In this document: positions 55,290 through 63,977 of the stretch, in pieces
Layout: the number at the start of each line of letters is the position of its first letter
How positions within the stretch are numbered: position 1 is the stretch's first letter
Assembly: GCF_900289115.1 (NCBI RefSeq)
Contig: NZ_LT985196.1
Coordinates: 999,904 to 1,063,903 of the forward strand
Length of the DNA stretch: 64,000 nt
Reading direction: 5' to 3'
From: Janibacter massiliensis
Lineage (GTDB): Bacteria; Actinomycetota; Actinomycetes; Actinomycetales; Dermatophilaceae
Program-made: the position numbers and the translations under genes
The notes under the pieces: model-generated
What the model was told of the DNA's origin: nothing
Database searches by the model: none
What the model saw: only the letters and a program-made list of their open reading frames with translations

Positions 55290-55334
55290 CGGTTCCGCCT
55301 GCTTCGGTAGGTCCAGGGCCGGTCTTCATTTTCA
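55275..55334 (+). ncRNA. Probable abiF-type structured RNA upstream of Abi_2 gene
   Basis: Short structured segment: GACCGG (55287) pairs with CCGGTC (55319), an inner hairpin CCTGC-TTCG-GTAGG has a UUCG-type loop (about 55298-55311), and TTCATTTTC follows, giving an unusually good U-rich end for this genome. Located just before an Abi_2 gene, where the conserved abiF RNA motif has been described. Covariance-model confirmation is not possible here. Confidence 0.5.
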
Positions 55335-55343
55335 TAGGGGCTC

Positions 55344-56264
55344 GTGGTGTGTGCTGATGTGAAGGCGTACCGAACCTACGAAGGCCAGGTGGACCTCCTC
55401 GTCAGCCGCGGGATGGCAGTTGGGGACCGCGAGCAGGCGGTCGACACGCTGAGGCGAATCAACTACTACCGCCTCAGCGGCTATTGGTATCCCTTCCGCC
55501 ACCAGGTAGGGGATCAGCGCGGGGACAGCTTCTACCCGGGAACGCACCTCGACGACGTGGTCGCCCTCCACGACTTTGATGCTCGTCTCAGGGCGGCAAC
55601 GTTCTCGGTGCTGGCTCCGATCGAACTAGCGTTGCGCGCTCATCTTGGCCACGAACTTGGTCGCGTCGACCCATGCGCTCATCTTGACCCCATGATGCTC
55701 GGGCCGGCGGCGCGCGGCGGTGATGGGTACGCAACCTGGCTCGAGAGCTACGAGCGAGAGATCGCCCGCTCTCGCGAAGACTTCGTCGCGCACCATGAGG
55801 CCAAGTACGGTGGTCGGCTCCCGGTATGGGCGGCGGTGGAGGTGCTGGACTGGGGCGGACTCACGCGGTTGTACGGTTTCGCTCCCCGCGCGGCGCAGGA
55901 CGCCGTCGCCGACGCATGCGGTCTTCGGGCACCACAGCTCCGGAGCTGGATGAAGGCCCTCAACATCGTCCGCAACACATGCGCTCATCACGGGCGACTG
56001 TTCAACCGAGTTCACGCACTGACACCTAAGTTGCCGAGCCCGGGCATCCATCCAGACCTGGATGCAGTCGCGACCGACTGGTCGAGAACCTTCGGGCAGC
56101 TGACATTGATCCAGTTCCTGCTCGACCGGTTCGACCTCGGTCGGACCACGCTGCTGCCAGCCGTCATGAGGTCCTACCCGGCGGTGCGCGCGGTTCCGAT
56201 CACGCACACAGGCGCCCCGGCCGACTGGGGGACGGTGAGCGCACTCTGGACCGGTGCCCCGTGA
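55344..56264 (+). CDS. Abi_2 (AbiD/AbiF) family abortive-infection protein
   Basis: 306 residues. Opening VKAYRTYEGQVDLLVSRGM and INYYRLSGYWYPFR are the hallmark of Abi_2 proteins; LAPIELALRAHLGHELG lies mid-protein; NIVRNTCAHHGRLFN contains the RxxxxH-type HEPN ribonuclease motif (Arg-Asn-x3-His). Predicted RNase that halts growth on phage infection. Two GTG codons at 55344 and 55347 are equally possible; no strong SD. Codon use is visibly less G+C-rich than in neighbours, a sign of transfer. First gene of the defence island; hsdM follows 100 bp later. Confidence 0.88.
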   Translation: MVCADVKAYRTYEGQVDLLVSRGMAVGDREQAVDTLRRINYYRLSGYWYPFRHQVGDQRGDSFYPGTHLDDVVALHDFDARLRAATFSVLAPIELALRAHLGHELGRVDPCAHLDPMMLGPAARGGDGYATWLESYEREIARSREDFVAHHEAKYGGRLPVWAAVEVLDWGGLTRLYGFAPRAAQDAVADACGLRAPQLRSWMKALNIVRNTCAHHGRLFNRVHALTPKLPSPGIHPDLDAVATDWSRTFGQLTLIQFLLDRFDLGRTTLLPAVMRSYPAVRAVPITHTGAPADWGTVSALWTGAP

Positions 56265-56326
56265 GCGCGACGGCGTTGATCCCCCGTCCGCGCGTGGAGG
56301 TTCCCCACCCGTTGCGGCGAAATGGC

Positions 56327-56332
56327 TAGGTT
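56327..56332 (+). promoter_or_regulatory. -10 hexamer TAGGTT of hsdMSR
   Basis: TAGGTT 32 nt before the hsdM ATG; no clear -35. Confidence 0.4.
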
Positions 56333-56364
56333 GTCTCCGACCTGACGCCGGGGAAGGGATGGGC

Positions 56365-58305
56365 ATGCCGCCGAAGGGCTTCGAGGACAAGGTTGCCTTC
56401 GTGTGGCGGGTGGCCGACAAGCTGCGCGGCACGTTCAAGCAGCACGAGTACGGGTCGGTCATGCTTCCCCTGCTCGTCCTCCGTCGGATGGACGCGGTCC
56501 TCGCGGACTCCAAGGAGGCCCTCCTCGCGAAGGTCGTCACCTTCTCCGAGATCCGACAGGCGCAGGCCGAGCAGCTGAAGCGGATCACCGGCCAGCGGTT
56601 CTACAACGTCTCCCGGTTCACCTTCACCAGCCTGCTCAACGACGACAAGGCCCTGGCAGCGAACCTTGCCGACTACGTCCGCGGCCTCTCCCCGGAGGCG
56701 TACGCCGTCATGGAGGCGTACAACCTCGACGACAAGATCGCCCGGATGGATCGTGCCGGGATCCTCTACCAGGTGCTCGCGGACTTCGCCGACCTCGACC
56801 TGCGCCCGTCGCAGGTGAGCAACGAGGCGATGGGGTACATCTTCGAGGACCTGCTCCGTCGCTTCTCCGAGATGAGCAACGAGACCGCGGGTGAGCACTA
56901 CACCCCGCGCGAGGTCATCAAGCTCATGGTCGAGCTGCTGGTGGGCGGGAAGGCGTACCGGGAGATCGTCGAGAACCCTGCGCCGGTCCGCCGGGTGTAC
57001 GACCCGGCGGCCGGGACGGGCGGGATGCTCATGACGGCGATGGAGCACATGAAAGAGCTCAACCCGGGCACAATCGTCGAGGTGTCCGGCCAAGAGCTCA
57101 ACGACGAGACGTGGGCCATCGCGCAGTCGGACCTGATGATGCAGGACATCGACCCGCGGCAGATGCGCAACGGCAACTCGCTGACGCAGGACGCGTTCCC
57201 GTTCGAGAAGTTCGACTTCATCCTCGCCAACCCGCCGTACGGGGTCGACTGGAAGCAGTACGCGCAGCCGATCAGGGACGAGCACGAGAAGCAGGGGATG
57301 TCGGGGCGGTTCGGCGCCGGGCTGCCGCGGGTGTCCGACGGCTCGTTGCTGTTCCTTCAGCACATGCTGAGCAAGATGAAGCCGTCGGGCGGCCGGGTGG
57401 GGATCGTCCTGTCCGGGTCGCCGCTGTTCTCGGGGCAGGCCGGGTCGGGGGAGTCGGAGATTCGGCGGTGGATCTTGGAGAACGACTGGCTCGAGGGGAT
57501 CGTCGCGCTGCCGGACCAGATGTTCTACAACACCGGCATCTCGACGTACGTGTGGATCGTCACGAACGACAAGGCCGAGGCGGACCGAGGGGTCGTCACG
57601 CTGATCGACGCCCGCGAGCTCGGGACGAAGATGCGCAAGTCCCTCGGCGACAAGCGCAAGGAGCTGACCGAGGAGGCGATTGTCGAGATCGGACGGCTCT
57701 ACGGGGACGCGCACGGTGACTCGGCCGGCGACGCGCGGGTGAAGGTGCTGCCGCGGGAGGCGTTCGGCTTCCAGCGGGTGACCGTCGAGCGACCGATGCG
57801 CCGCCGCTGGGAGGTCACGGCCGGGGCGGTCGCGGAGGCGCCGTTCGACCGGTACGCGAACCTCGTCGGGGAGCGCTTCGAGACCGAGAAGGCGCTGACG
57901 AGCCGGGTGCCGGAGCTGACGACCGCGCAGAAGAAGAAGTTCGCGAACGCGTGCGCCATCGCCGACCCGGACGCGCCCGTCGTCACGAAGAAGGGCAGCC
58001 CGGAGCCGGACCCCGACCTGCGCGACCAGGAGAACATCCCGCTGCCGGAGGGATGGTTCGGCCTCGACCCGACGGAGCGAAAGGCGGTGCTGCGGGACAC
58101 GGCGGAGGCGCACCTGACGGAGGAGATTCACCCGTACGTCCCGGACGCGTGGATCGACCACACGAAGACGAAGCTCGGGTTTGAGATCCCCTTCACCCGT
58201 CAGTTCTACGTCTACACGCCGCCTCGGCCGGTCGAGGAGATCGCCTCCGAGATCCGTGATCTGGAGACCCAGATCCAGGGCTGGATGAAGGACCTCGGAC
58301 TGTGA
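56365..58305 (+). CDS. hsdM: Type I restriction-modification system, methyltransferase subunit
   Basis: 646 residues. N-terminal helical HsdM_N domain (FVWRVADKLRGTFKQHEYGSV), then the N6-adenine methylase: SAM motif I VYDPAAGTGGML, catalytic motif IV DFILANPPYG, and FLQHMLSKMK in a later helix. A C-terminal helical extension reaches 646 residues, longer than the usual 500-550. Methylates adenine in the site set by HsdS. ATG 56365 chosen because GGAAGG is 7 nt upstream; ATG 56359 would leave almost no spacing. Stop overlaps hsdS by GTGA. Confidence 0.95.
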   Translation: MPPKGFEDKVAFVWRVADKLRGTFKQHEYGSVMLPLLVLRRMDAVLADSKEALLAKVVTFSEIRQAQAEQLKRITGQRFYNVSRFTFTSLLNDDKALAANLADYVRGLSPEAYAVMEAYNLDDKIARMDRAGILYQVLADFADLDLRPSQVSNEAMGYIFEDLLRRFSEMSNETAGEHYTPREVIKLMVELLVGGKAYREIVENPAPVRRVYDPAAGTGGMLMTAMEHMKELNPGTIVEVSGQELNDETWAIAQSDLMMQDIDPRQMRNGNSLTQDAFPFEKFDFILANPPYGVDWKQYAQPIRDEHEKQGMSGRFGAGLPRVSDGSLLFLQHMLSKMKPSGGRVGIVLSGSPLFSGQAGSGESEIRRWILENDWLEGIVALPDQMFYNTGISTYVWIVTNDKAEADRGVVTLIDARELGTKMRKSLGDKRKELTEEAIVEIGRLYGDAHGDSAGDARVKVLPREAFGFQRVTVERPMRRRWEVTAGAVAEAPFDRYANLVGERFETEKALTSRVPELTTAQKKKFANACAIADPDAPVVTKKGSPEPDPDLRDQENIPLPEGWFGLDPTERKAVLRDTAEAHLTEEIHPYVPDAWIDHTKTKLGFEIPFTRQFYVYTPPRPVEEIASEIRDLETQIQGWMKDLGL

Positions 58306-59537
58306 GAACAACCCCCCTGCGGCACGTCGCCACCGTGTGGACGAGCAACGTAGACAAGCTGAGCAGCGAGGGGGAGCAGCCCGTTCGCTTGTGCAACTAC
58401 GTCGACGTTTACCGCAACGACGAGATCCGGCTCAATGACACCCTCATGCTGGCTACCGCGCGTCCAGACGAGATCGATCGCTTCCACCTCGAAGTCGGCG
58501 ACACGGTCCTCACCAAGGACTCTGAGGACCCCACGGATATCGGCGTCTCGGCCTATGTCGGGGAGACGGCGCCAGATCTCCTGTGCGGATACCACCTCGC
58601 AATCGCACGTCCCAGGGCGGGGGTGCATCCGAAGTATTTGAGCTGGTCCGTGCGCAGCAGGCCAGTACTGGCACACTTCACCAAGTATGCGAGTGGAATA
58701 TCTCGATACGGTTTGACGACGTCGGGCCTCCTGTCTGCGCCGATCCCAATGGTCGGGGCCTCTGAGCAGCGGCGGATCGCGGACTTCCTCGACGACCGTG
58801 TCGCCCGCATCGACCACGTGATTTTTGCCAGGCAAGAGCAGTTCCACCTGACGGCGGGTATGCGCCAGTCTGAGTTGCAGGCCATAATCGATGAATACTC
58901 GATCAACCTGCGACGTAGGCTGCAGGATTTCACCGACCCGTCGCGGCCTATCCAGTACGGGATCGTCCTTCCGGGCCCGCACTTTCCGGGGGGCGTCCCG
59001 ATCATCAAGGGTGGCGATATCGCGTCCGGACGACTAGAACGCGGAGAACTCAGCCTCACTGATCCTGTAATCGAGGCCAAATATGCTCGAAGTCGTGTCC
59101 ACCCGGGCGACTACGTCATCGCGATCAGGGGCAGTGTCGGGGAAGTAGCAGCCGTACCCGAGGACCTCAAGACTGCAAATCTGACCCAGGACTCAGCGAG
59201 GATCGCATCGCATGGGTGCAATCCTCAGTGGCTGCGCTTGGTGCTCGAGAGTGCGCGGGTGCAGGGGGAAATGGAGGCTCTGATGACAGGGTCGACCGTC
59301 AGGGGCATCAACATCGAATCGCTGCGACGGGTGCAGATTCCCGTGGCGACTCCGTCGGGGCAGGAAACGATTGCACGACAGGGTGCCCGACTTCTCGAGA
59401 TCCATCGTGGGCTTCAGCAAGGACTTCGAGACTCGGTCCGTCTGCTGCAGGAATACAAGCAGTCCTTGATCACGGCCGCCGTGACCGGGCAGATTGATGT
59501 GACGACCGCGTCGTCGAGGATCCCGGGGGTGTCGTGA
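58302..59537 (+). CDS. hsdS: Type I restriction-modification system, specificity subunit
   Basis: 411 residues with two target-recognition domains separated by conserved helices. First TRD to about residue 150, ending ISRYGLTTSGLLSAPIPMVGASEQRRIADFLDDRVARID; second TRD about 215-360, ending GSTVRGINIESLRRVQIPVATPSGQETIA; C-terminal helix with LQEYKQSLITAAVTGQIDV. Sets the bipartite recognition sequence of the complex. G+C content is clearly lower than that of hsdM and hsdR, as is common for exchanged hsdS genes. Confidence 0.93.
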   Translation: MRTTPLRHVATVWTSNVDKLSSEGEQPVRLCNYVDVYRNDEIRLNDTLMLATARPDEIDRFHLEVGDTVLTKDSEDPTDIGVSAYVGETAPDLLCGYHLAIARPRAGVHPKYLSWSVRSRPVLAHFTKYASGISRYGLTTSGLLSAPIPMVGASEQRRIADFLDDRVARIDHVIFARQEQFHLTAGMRQSELQAIIDEYSINLRRRLQDFTDPSRPIQYGIVLPGPHFPGGVPIIKGGDIASGRLERGELSLTDPVIEAKYARSRVHPGDYVIAIRGSVGEVAAVPEDLKTANLTQDSARIASHGCNPQWLRLVLESARVQGEMEALMTGSTVRGINIESLRRVQIPVATPSGQETIARQGARLLEIHRGLQQGLRDSVRLLQEYKQSLITAAVTGQIDVTTASSRIPGVS

Positions 59538-62500
59538 TGGCCGTGACGCACGAGGTGACGTTCGAGGCGAACATCGAGTCGCACCTAACCACTCACGGGT
59601 GGTCGAGCGTCGCGCCCGTCGGGTACGACCGCAAGCGCGGGATCTTCCCCAACGAGGTCATCGCCTTCGTCCAGGCATCCCAGCCGAAGGCGTGGAATCA
59701 GCTGAAGGCCCGGCACGGGTCCGAGGGCGTCGCCGTCGACAAGTTCCTCGCCGTGGTCGTCAAGGAGCTCGACCGGCGGGGTGTGCTCGACGTGCTTCGC
59801 AACGGGGTGAAGGACTCCGGCGTGCGGGTCGCGCTGTGCTACTTCAAGCCCGCCTCCGGCCTCAACGAGGACCTGCGGGTGAAGTACGAGGCGAACGGGC
59901 TCGCCGTCGTCCGGCAGCTCCACCACTCCGAGACGCGCCCGCAGGACTCGCTCGACCTGACCCTCGTCGTCAACGGGGTCCCCGTCGCGACCGCCGAGCT
60001 GAAGAACCCGCTGTCCGGGCAGGGCATCGAGCAGGCGATGGACCAGTACCGCGCCGACCGCAACCCGGCCGACCTCATCTTCCGCGCGCGCACCCTCGTC
60101 CACTTCGCGGTCGACCCACACCAGGTCGCGATGACGACCCGACTCGCCGGCGACGACACCCGCTTCCTCCCGTTCAACCAGGGCACCGCCGGCCCCGGCA
60201 ACCCCGGCGCTGCGGGCAACCCGCCCGCCACGTCCGGGTACCAGACCGCCTACCTGTGGGAGCAGGTCTGGCAGCGTGACGCGTGGCTCGACCTCCTCGG
60301 GTCCTTCATCCACGTCTCGGACGGGAAGGTGCTCTTCCCCCGCTTCCACCAGTGGCACGCCGTCCGCTCCCTGCTCGCCGCGACGCGCCGCGACGGGGCC
60401 GGCGTCGACCGGCTCGTCCAGCACTCCGCCGGGTCGGGCAAGTCGAACACCATAGCGTGGGCCGCCCACGCGCTCTCCCGGCTCCACGGGACCGATGACC
60501 GGCCGATCTTCGACAAGGTCGTCGTCATCACCGACCGGACCGTCCTCGACCGGCAGCTGCAGGACACCGTCGCCGGGCTCGAGCACACCCCCGGCACGAT
60601 CCTCCGCGTCGACAAGAACTCCGCCCAGCTCAAGGAAGCGCTCGAAGGCAACGCCGCGCGCGTCATCATCGCCACGCTGCAGAAGTTCCCCGTCGTCATC
60701 GAGCTGGCCCGCAAGGCCGCGGCCGAGGGCGGGTCGAGCGAGGTCGCCGGTCGCCGGTTCGCCGTCATCGTCGACGAGGCCCACTCCTCGACCGGTGGCG
60801 ATGCCGTCAAGCAGCTCAAGCGGGTGCTCACCGGCACAGCCGCGACGGACGAGGATGCGCTGGAAGATGCTGAGGCTGCGCAGGCCCAGGCGGAGGAGGC
60901 CGAGGAGGCGCACGACCTCGTCATCGCATCCGCCCAGGCGCGCGGCAAGCAGAAGAACCTGTCGTTCTTCGCCTTCACAGCGACGCCGAAACCGAAGACT
61001 CTCGAGCTCTTCGGCCAGCGCGACGCCCAGGGCGATCTCCGGCCGTTCCACACGTACTCGATGCGCCAGGCCATCGACGAGGGGTTCATCCACGACGTTC
61101 TCGCCTCCTACACGACGTACGGCGTGTACTACCGGCTCGCGAACAGCGACCCGGCGAGTCCCGCGGCGGACATCGAGGTCGACAAGGGCAAGGGACGCGC
61201 AGCGCTCGCGCGGTTCGCCTCGCTCCACCCGCACGAGATGGAGGCCAAGGCCGAGGTCATCGTCGAGCACTTCCGGCAAAAGGCGATGGGCAAGATCAAC
61301 GGGCAGGCCAAGGCCATGGTCGTCACCCGTTCCCGACTCCACGCGGTGCGCACTCACGAGGCGATCCAGCGGTACATCACGCGGATGGGGTACGACCACG
61401 GCCCGCAGCCGCTGCAGGCGCTCATCGCGTTTTCCGGGTCGATCGCCGAGGACGACGCGCCGGACGTCGTCCTCACCGAGGCGTCGATCAACGGGTTCCC
61501 GGAGTCGCAGCTGCCGAAGCGGTTCAAGGAGCCGGACGCGAGGTTCCTCGTCGTCGCCGAGAAGTACCAGACCGGGTTCGACGAGCCGCTGCTCCACACG
61601 ATGTACGTCGACAAGAAGCTCGCCGGGGTCAAGGCCGTGCAGACGCTGTCCCGGCTGAACCGGACCGCCCCCGGCAAGGCCGACACCTTCGTCCTCGACT
61701 TCGCGAACACCGCCGAGGAGATCCGCGAGGCGTTCTCGGACTTCTACGAGCAGTCCGTCGCGGCGCCGACCGACCCGAACATGCTTTACACCTTGCAGCA
61801 CGACCTGGAGTCCGCCGGGGTGCTGTCCACGGCCGAGATGGACGCCGCGGTCGAGCTGCTGCTCAGCGGTGGGGACGGTGACCAGCCGGGCATCTACGCC
61901 AACGTCGACCCGGCCGCCGGACGATGGATCGGGCTCGACGACGAGACCGCCGAGGAGTTCCGTGGCCGGCTCGACCAGTTCGTCCGCGCGTATGGCTTCC
62001 TCGCGCAGGTCGTGCCGTGGACCGACCCGAGCCTCGAACGGCTCTACCTCTACGGGCGGCTGCTGCTCGCGCTCCTGCCGTCCCGGGAGTCCGACCCGAT
62101 GCCGCAGCTGTCGAGCTCGGTCCAGCTGACCCACCTGCGGCTGGCCGTGACCCACGAGGGCCGGGTCGAGCTCGAGGTCACCGACGAGCCGGGGGTCGCG
62201 CTGCCGGGCGAGGGGAAGGGCCGTCAGGCCGAGCCCGAGAAGGACAAGCTCTCCGCGCTCATCGAGGCGATGAACGAGAAGTTCGGCGCCGACCTCGGCA
62301 ACGCGGACAAGATCTGGGTCGAGCAGCAGACGGCGGTCGTGCTCGACGACGACCACCTGCGCGATGTCGCGAGGAACAACGACCGCTCGGCGTACGAGCT
62401 GGTGCTGGAGCGACAGCTGGCCGAGCTCCTGCTCGACCGCCACAGCGACAACACCGCCCTGCTCGACATGTTCTTCGAGAAGCCCGGCTTCAAGCAGCTC

Positions 62501-62557
62501 GTCGTCGGTTACCTGGCCGACCAGACCTACACCGAGTTCCGGCGCGCAGCCGTCTGA
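59537..62557 (+). CDS. hsdR: Type I restriction-modification system, endonuclease/translocase subunit
   Basis: 1006 residues from ATG 59537, which shares one base with the hsdS stop (TGATG); a GTG at 59534 is an alternative. N-terminal PD-(D/E)XK nuclease (LDLTLVVNGVPVATAELKNP gives Asp, Glu and Lys), then superfamily 2 motor: Walker A HSAGSGKSNTIAW, VITDRTVLDRQ, DEAH box VIVDEAHSS, FTATPKPKTLELFG, VVAEKYQTGFDEP and LSRLNRTAPGK. C-terminal helical domain. Cuts unmodified DNA after translocation. Ends before a hairpin at 62598. Confidence 0.95.
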   Translation: MAVTHEVTFEANIESHLTTHGWSSVAPVGYDRKRGIFPNEVIAFVQASQPKAWNQLKARHGSEGVAVDKFLAVVVKELDRRGVLDVLRNGVKDSGVRVALCYFKPASGLNEDLRVKYEANGLAVVRQLHHSETRPQDSLDLTLVVNGVPVATAELKNPLSGQGIEQAMDQYRADRNPADLIFRARTLVHFAVDPHQVAMTTRLAGDDTRFLPFNQGTAGPGNPGAAGNPPATSGYQTAYLWEQVWQRDAWLDLLGSFIHVSDGKVLFPRFHQWHAVRSLLAATRRDGAGVDRLVQHSAGSGKSNTIAWAAHALSRLHGTDDRPIFDKVVVITDRTVLDRQLQDTVAGLEHTPGTILRVDKNSAQLKEALEGNAARVIIATLQKFPVVIELARKAAAEGGSSEVAGRRFAVIVDEAHSSTGGDAVKQLKRVLTGTAATDEDALEDAEAAQAQAEEAEEAHDLVIASAQARGKQKNLSFFAFTATPKPKTLELFGQRDAQGDLRPFHTYSMRQAIDEGFIHDVLASYTTYGVYYRLANSDPASPAADIEVDKGKGRAALARFASLHPHEMEAKAEVIVEHFRQKAMGKINGQAKAMVVTRSRLHAVRTHEAIQRYITRMGYDHGPQPLQALIAFSGSIAEDDAPDVVLTEASINGFPESQLPKRFKEPDARFLVVAEKYQTGFDEPLLHTMYVDKKLAGVKAVQTLSRLNRTAPGKADTFVLDFANTAEEIREAFSDFYEQSVAAPTDPNMLYTLQHDLESAGVLSTAEMDAAVELLLSGGDGDQPGIYANVDPAAGRWIGLDDETAEEFRGRLDQFVRAYGFLAQVVPWTDPSLERLYLYGRLLLALLPSRESDPMPQLSSSVQLTHLRLAVTHEGRVELEVTDEPGVALPGEGKGRQAEPEKDKLSALIEAMNEKFGADLGNADKIWVEQQTAVVLDDDHLRDVARNNDRSAYELVLERQLAELLLDRHSDNTALLDMFFEKPGFKQLVVGYLADQTYTEFRRAAV

Positions 62558-62597
62558 TCGTGGGTGCGGCTCCCGTGATGGCCGTCGCGCTCGTCGG

Positions 62598-62624
62598 CGG
62601 ACGGGAGGGAATGCGTCCCGTCCG
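62598..62624 (+). terminator. Hairpin after hsdR
   Basis: CGGACGGGA and TCCCGTCCG pair over 9 bp with a 9-nt loop, 40 nt after the hsdR stop. Probable weak terminator of the hsdMSR operon. Confidence 0.5.
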
Positions 62625-62642
62625 ATCAGGCATGCTTGACAC

Positions 62643-62683
62643 ATGCGGGTGGGGGCGTACATCGATGGGTACAACCTGTACTA
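62643..62683 (+). pseudogene. NYN/PIN-like domain gene, 5' fragment cut by IS insertion
   Basis: ATG at 62643 begins MRVGAYIDGYNLYY, the conserved first strand of NYN-domain (PIN-like) RNases, with the catalytic Asp in YIDGYN. After 13-14 codons the sequence enters the left end of the IS3 element at 62684. CATGCT lies 6 nt before the ATG, another leaderless-type start. The rest of the gene should lie beyond the window after 63999. NYN proteins are often encoded beside type I restriction genes. Confidence 0.75.
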
Positions 62684-62730
62684 TGAATCGCACTGGGTTG
62701 AGTTCCGCTTGATCAGTCAGGATGGGAACG

Positions 62731-63042
62731 ATGGCCAGGTACACGAACGAGATGCGTGAGCGCGCGGTCCGGATGGTCGCCGAGGTTCGCTCCGAGCACC
62801 CGCACGAGACGGCCGCTCTGCGGCATGTGTCGGGGCTGTTGGGGATGAACGTCGAGACTCTTCGGCTCTGGGTGCATCGTGCCGAGATCGACAGCGGACA
62901 ACGCGCGGGGACGACGTCGCAGGAGGCTGATGAGATCAAGCGGCTCAAGCGTGAGGTGGCAGAGCTTCGCCGGGCGAACGAGATCTTGAAGTCCGCTTCG
63001 GTGTTTTTCGCCAAGGAGCTCGACCGTCCCACGACGAGATGA
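62731..63042 (+). CDS. IS3-family transposase OrfA
   Basis: 103 residues from ATG 62731 (AGGA 8 nt upstream). Helix-turn-helix in RAVRMVAEVRSEHPHETAALRHVSGLLGMNVETLRLWVHR, followed by a leucine-zipper-like helix EIKRLKREVAELRRANEIL. Binds the IS ends. GTTTTTC at 63003-63009 is a candidate -1 slippage site: the orfB frame is open upstream through it, so an OrfAB fusion can be made. Confidence 0.93.
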   Translation: MARYTNEMRERAVRMVAEVRSEHPHETAALRHVSGLLGMNVETLRLWVHRAEIDSGQRAGTTSQEADEIKRLKREVAELRRANEILKSASVFFAKELDRPTTR

Positions 63043-63977
63043 TCCGCTACATCGACGAGCACAAGGATCAGTTCGGGGTCGAGGCCATCTGCCGGGTGCT
63101 GCGCCCGGCAGTTCGTGGGTTCATCACCTCCCGCGGCTACCGGGCCGCCAAGACCAGGCCACCTTCGGCCCGGTCGCTCAAGGACGAGCTGCTGGTGCCC
63201 GAGATCCTCCGGCTGCACGGCGAGAACTACGGCGTCTACGGCGTGCGGAAGATGCACGCCCTGATGCGGCGCCAGGGATGGGAAGTCGGTCGCGACCAGA
63301 CCGCCCGGCTCATGGGGATCGCGGGCGTGCGGGGCGTGAAGCGGTCGAAGAAGGTCTTCACCACCAAGTCCGACCCCGCGGCGGTGAAGCCGGCTGACTT
63401 GGTCCAACGCCGCCTTCAGGCGCCTGCACCGCGCCGGCTGTGGGTTGCCGACATCACCTACGTCGCGACCTGGTCGGGGTTCGCCTACGTCGCGTTCGTG
63501 ACCGACGTCTACTCGCGGCGGATCGTGGGATGGAACGTCGCTGCGACGTTGAAGTCCGACGTCCTCCCGCTACAAGCCCTCGACATGGCCGCCTGGGAAG
63601 CCAAGCGCGAGGGCGCGGTCGACCTCACGGGCCTGGTCCACCACGCCGACCACGGGTCGAACTACCTCTCGATCGTCTACACCGACCGCATCGGCCAGCT
63701 CGGCGCGAAGCCATCCACGGGAACCGTCGGGGACTCCTTCGATAACGCGCTCGCCGAGGCCGTCAATGGGCTCTACAAGACCGAGCTCATCAGACGGCGC
63801 GGACCGTGGCGCACGATCGAGCAGGTCGAGCTCGCGACCTTGGAGTACGTGTGGTGGTGGAACAACCAGCGCCTGCACGGGGAGCTAGAGATGCGCACCC
63901 CGCTCGAGGTCGAGGCGGCGTACTACGCTGCCCAAGAATCAGCCCAGCCGGCACTCGCTGGCCAAGGGAACGCATAG
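63039..63977 (+). CDS. IS3-family transposase OrfB (DDE integrase)
   Basis: 312 residues. HTH_21-like start (IDEHKDQFGVEAICRVL, then GVYGVRKMHALMRRQG), then the DDE catalytic core: first Asp in RLWVADITYVATWSG, second Asp in HHADHGSNYLS, Glu in SFDNALAEAVNGLYKTELI, and the Lys/Arg after it. Intact, so the element could be active. ATG overlaps the orfA stop by 4 bp; the stop codon shares its last base with the right inverted repeat. Confidence 0.95.
   Translation: MIRYIDEHKDQFGVEAICRVLRPAVRGFITSRGYRAAKTRPPSARSLKDELLVPEILRLHGENYGVYGVRKMHALMRRQGWEVGRDQTARLMGIAGVRGVKRSKKVFTTKSDPAAVKPADLVQRRLQAPAPRRLWVADITYVATWSGFAYVAFVTDVYSRRIVGWNVAATLKSDVLPLQALDMAAWEAKREGAVDLTGLVHHADHGSNYLSIVYTDRIGQLGAKPSTGTVGDSFDNALAEAVNGLYKTELIRRRGPWRTIEQVELATLEYVWWWNNQRLHGELEMRTPLEVEAAYYAAQESAQPALAGQGNA

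Noticed and set aside
59585..62674. Open frame of 1029 codons antisense to hsdR
   Set aside because: It lies fully opposite a gene with complete helicase and nuclease motifs; its composition (Arg/Asp/Val/Leu-rich, no motifs) is that of a shadow frame in high-G+C sequence.
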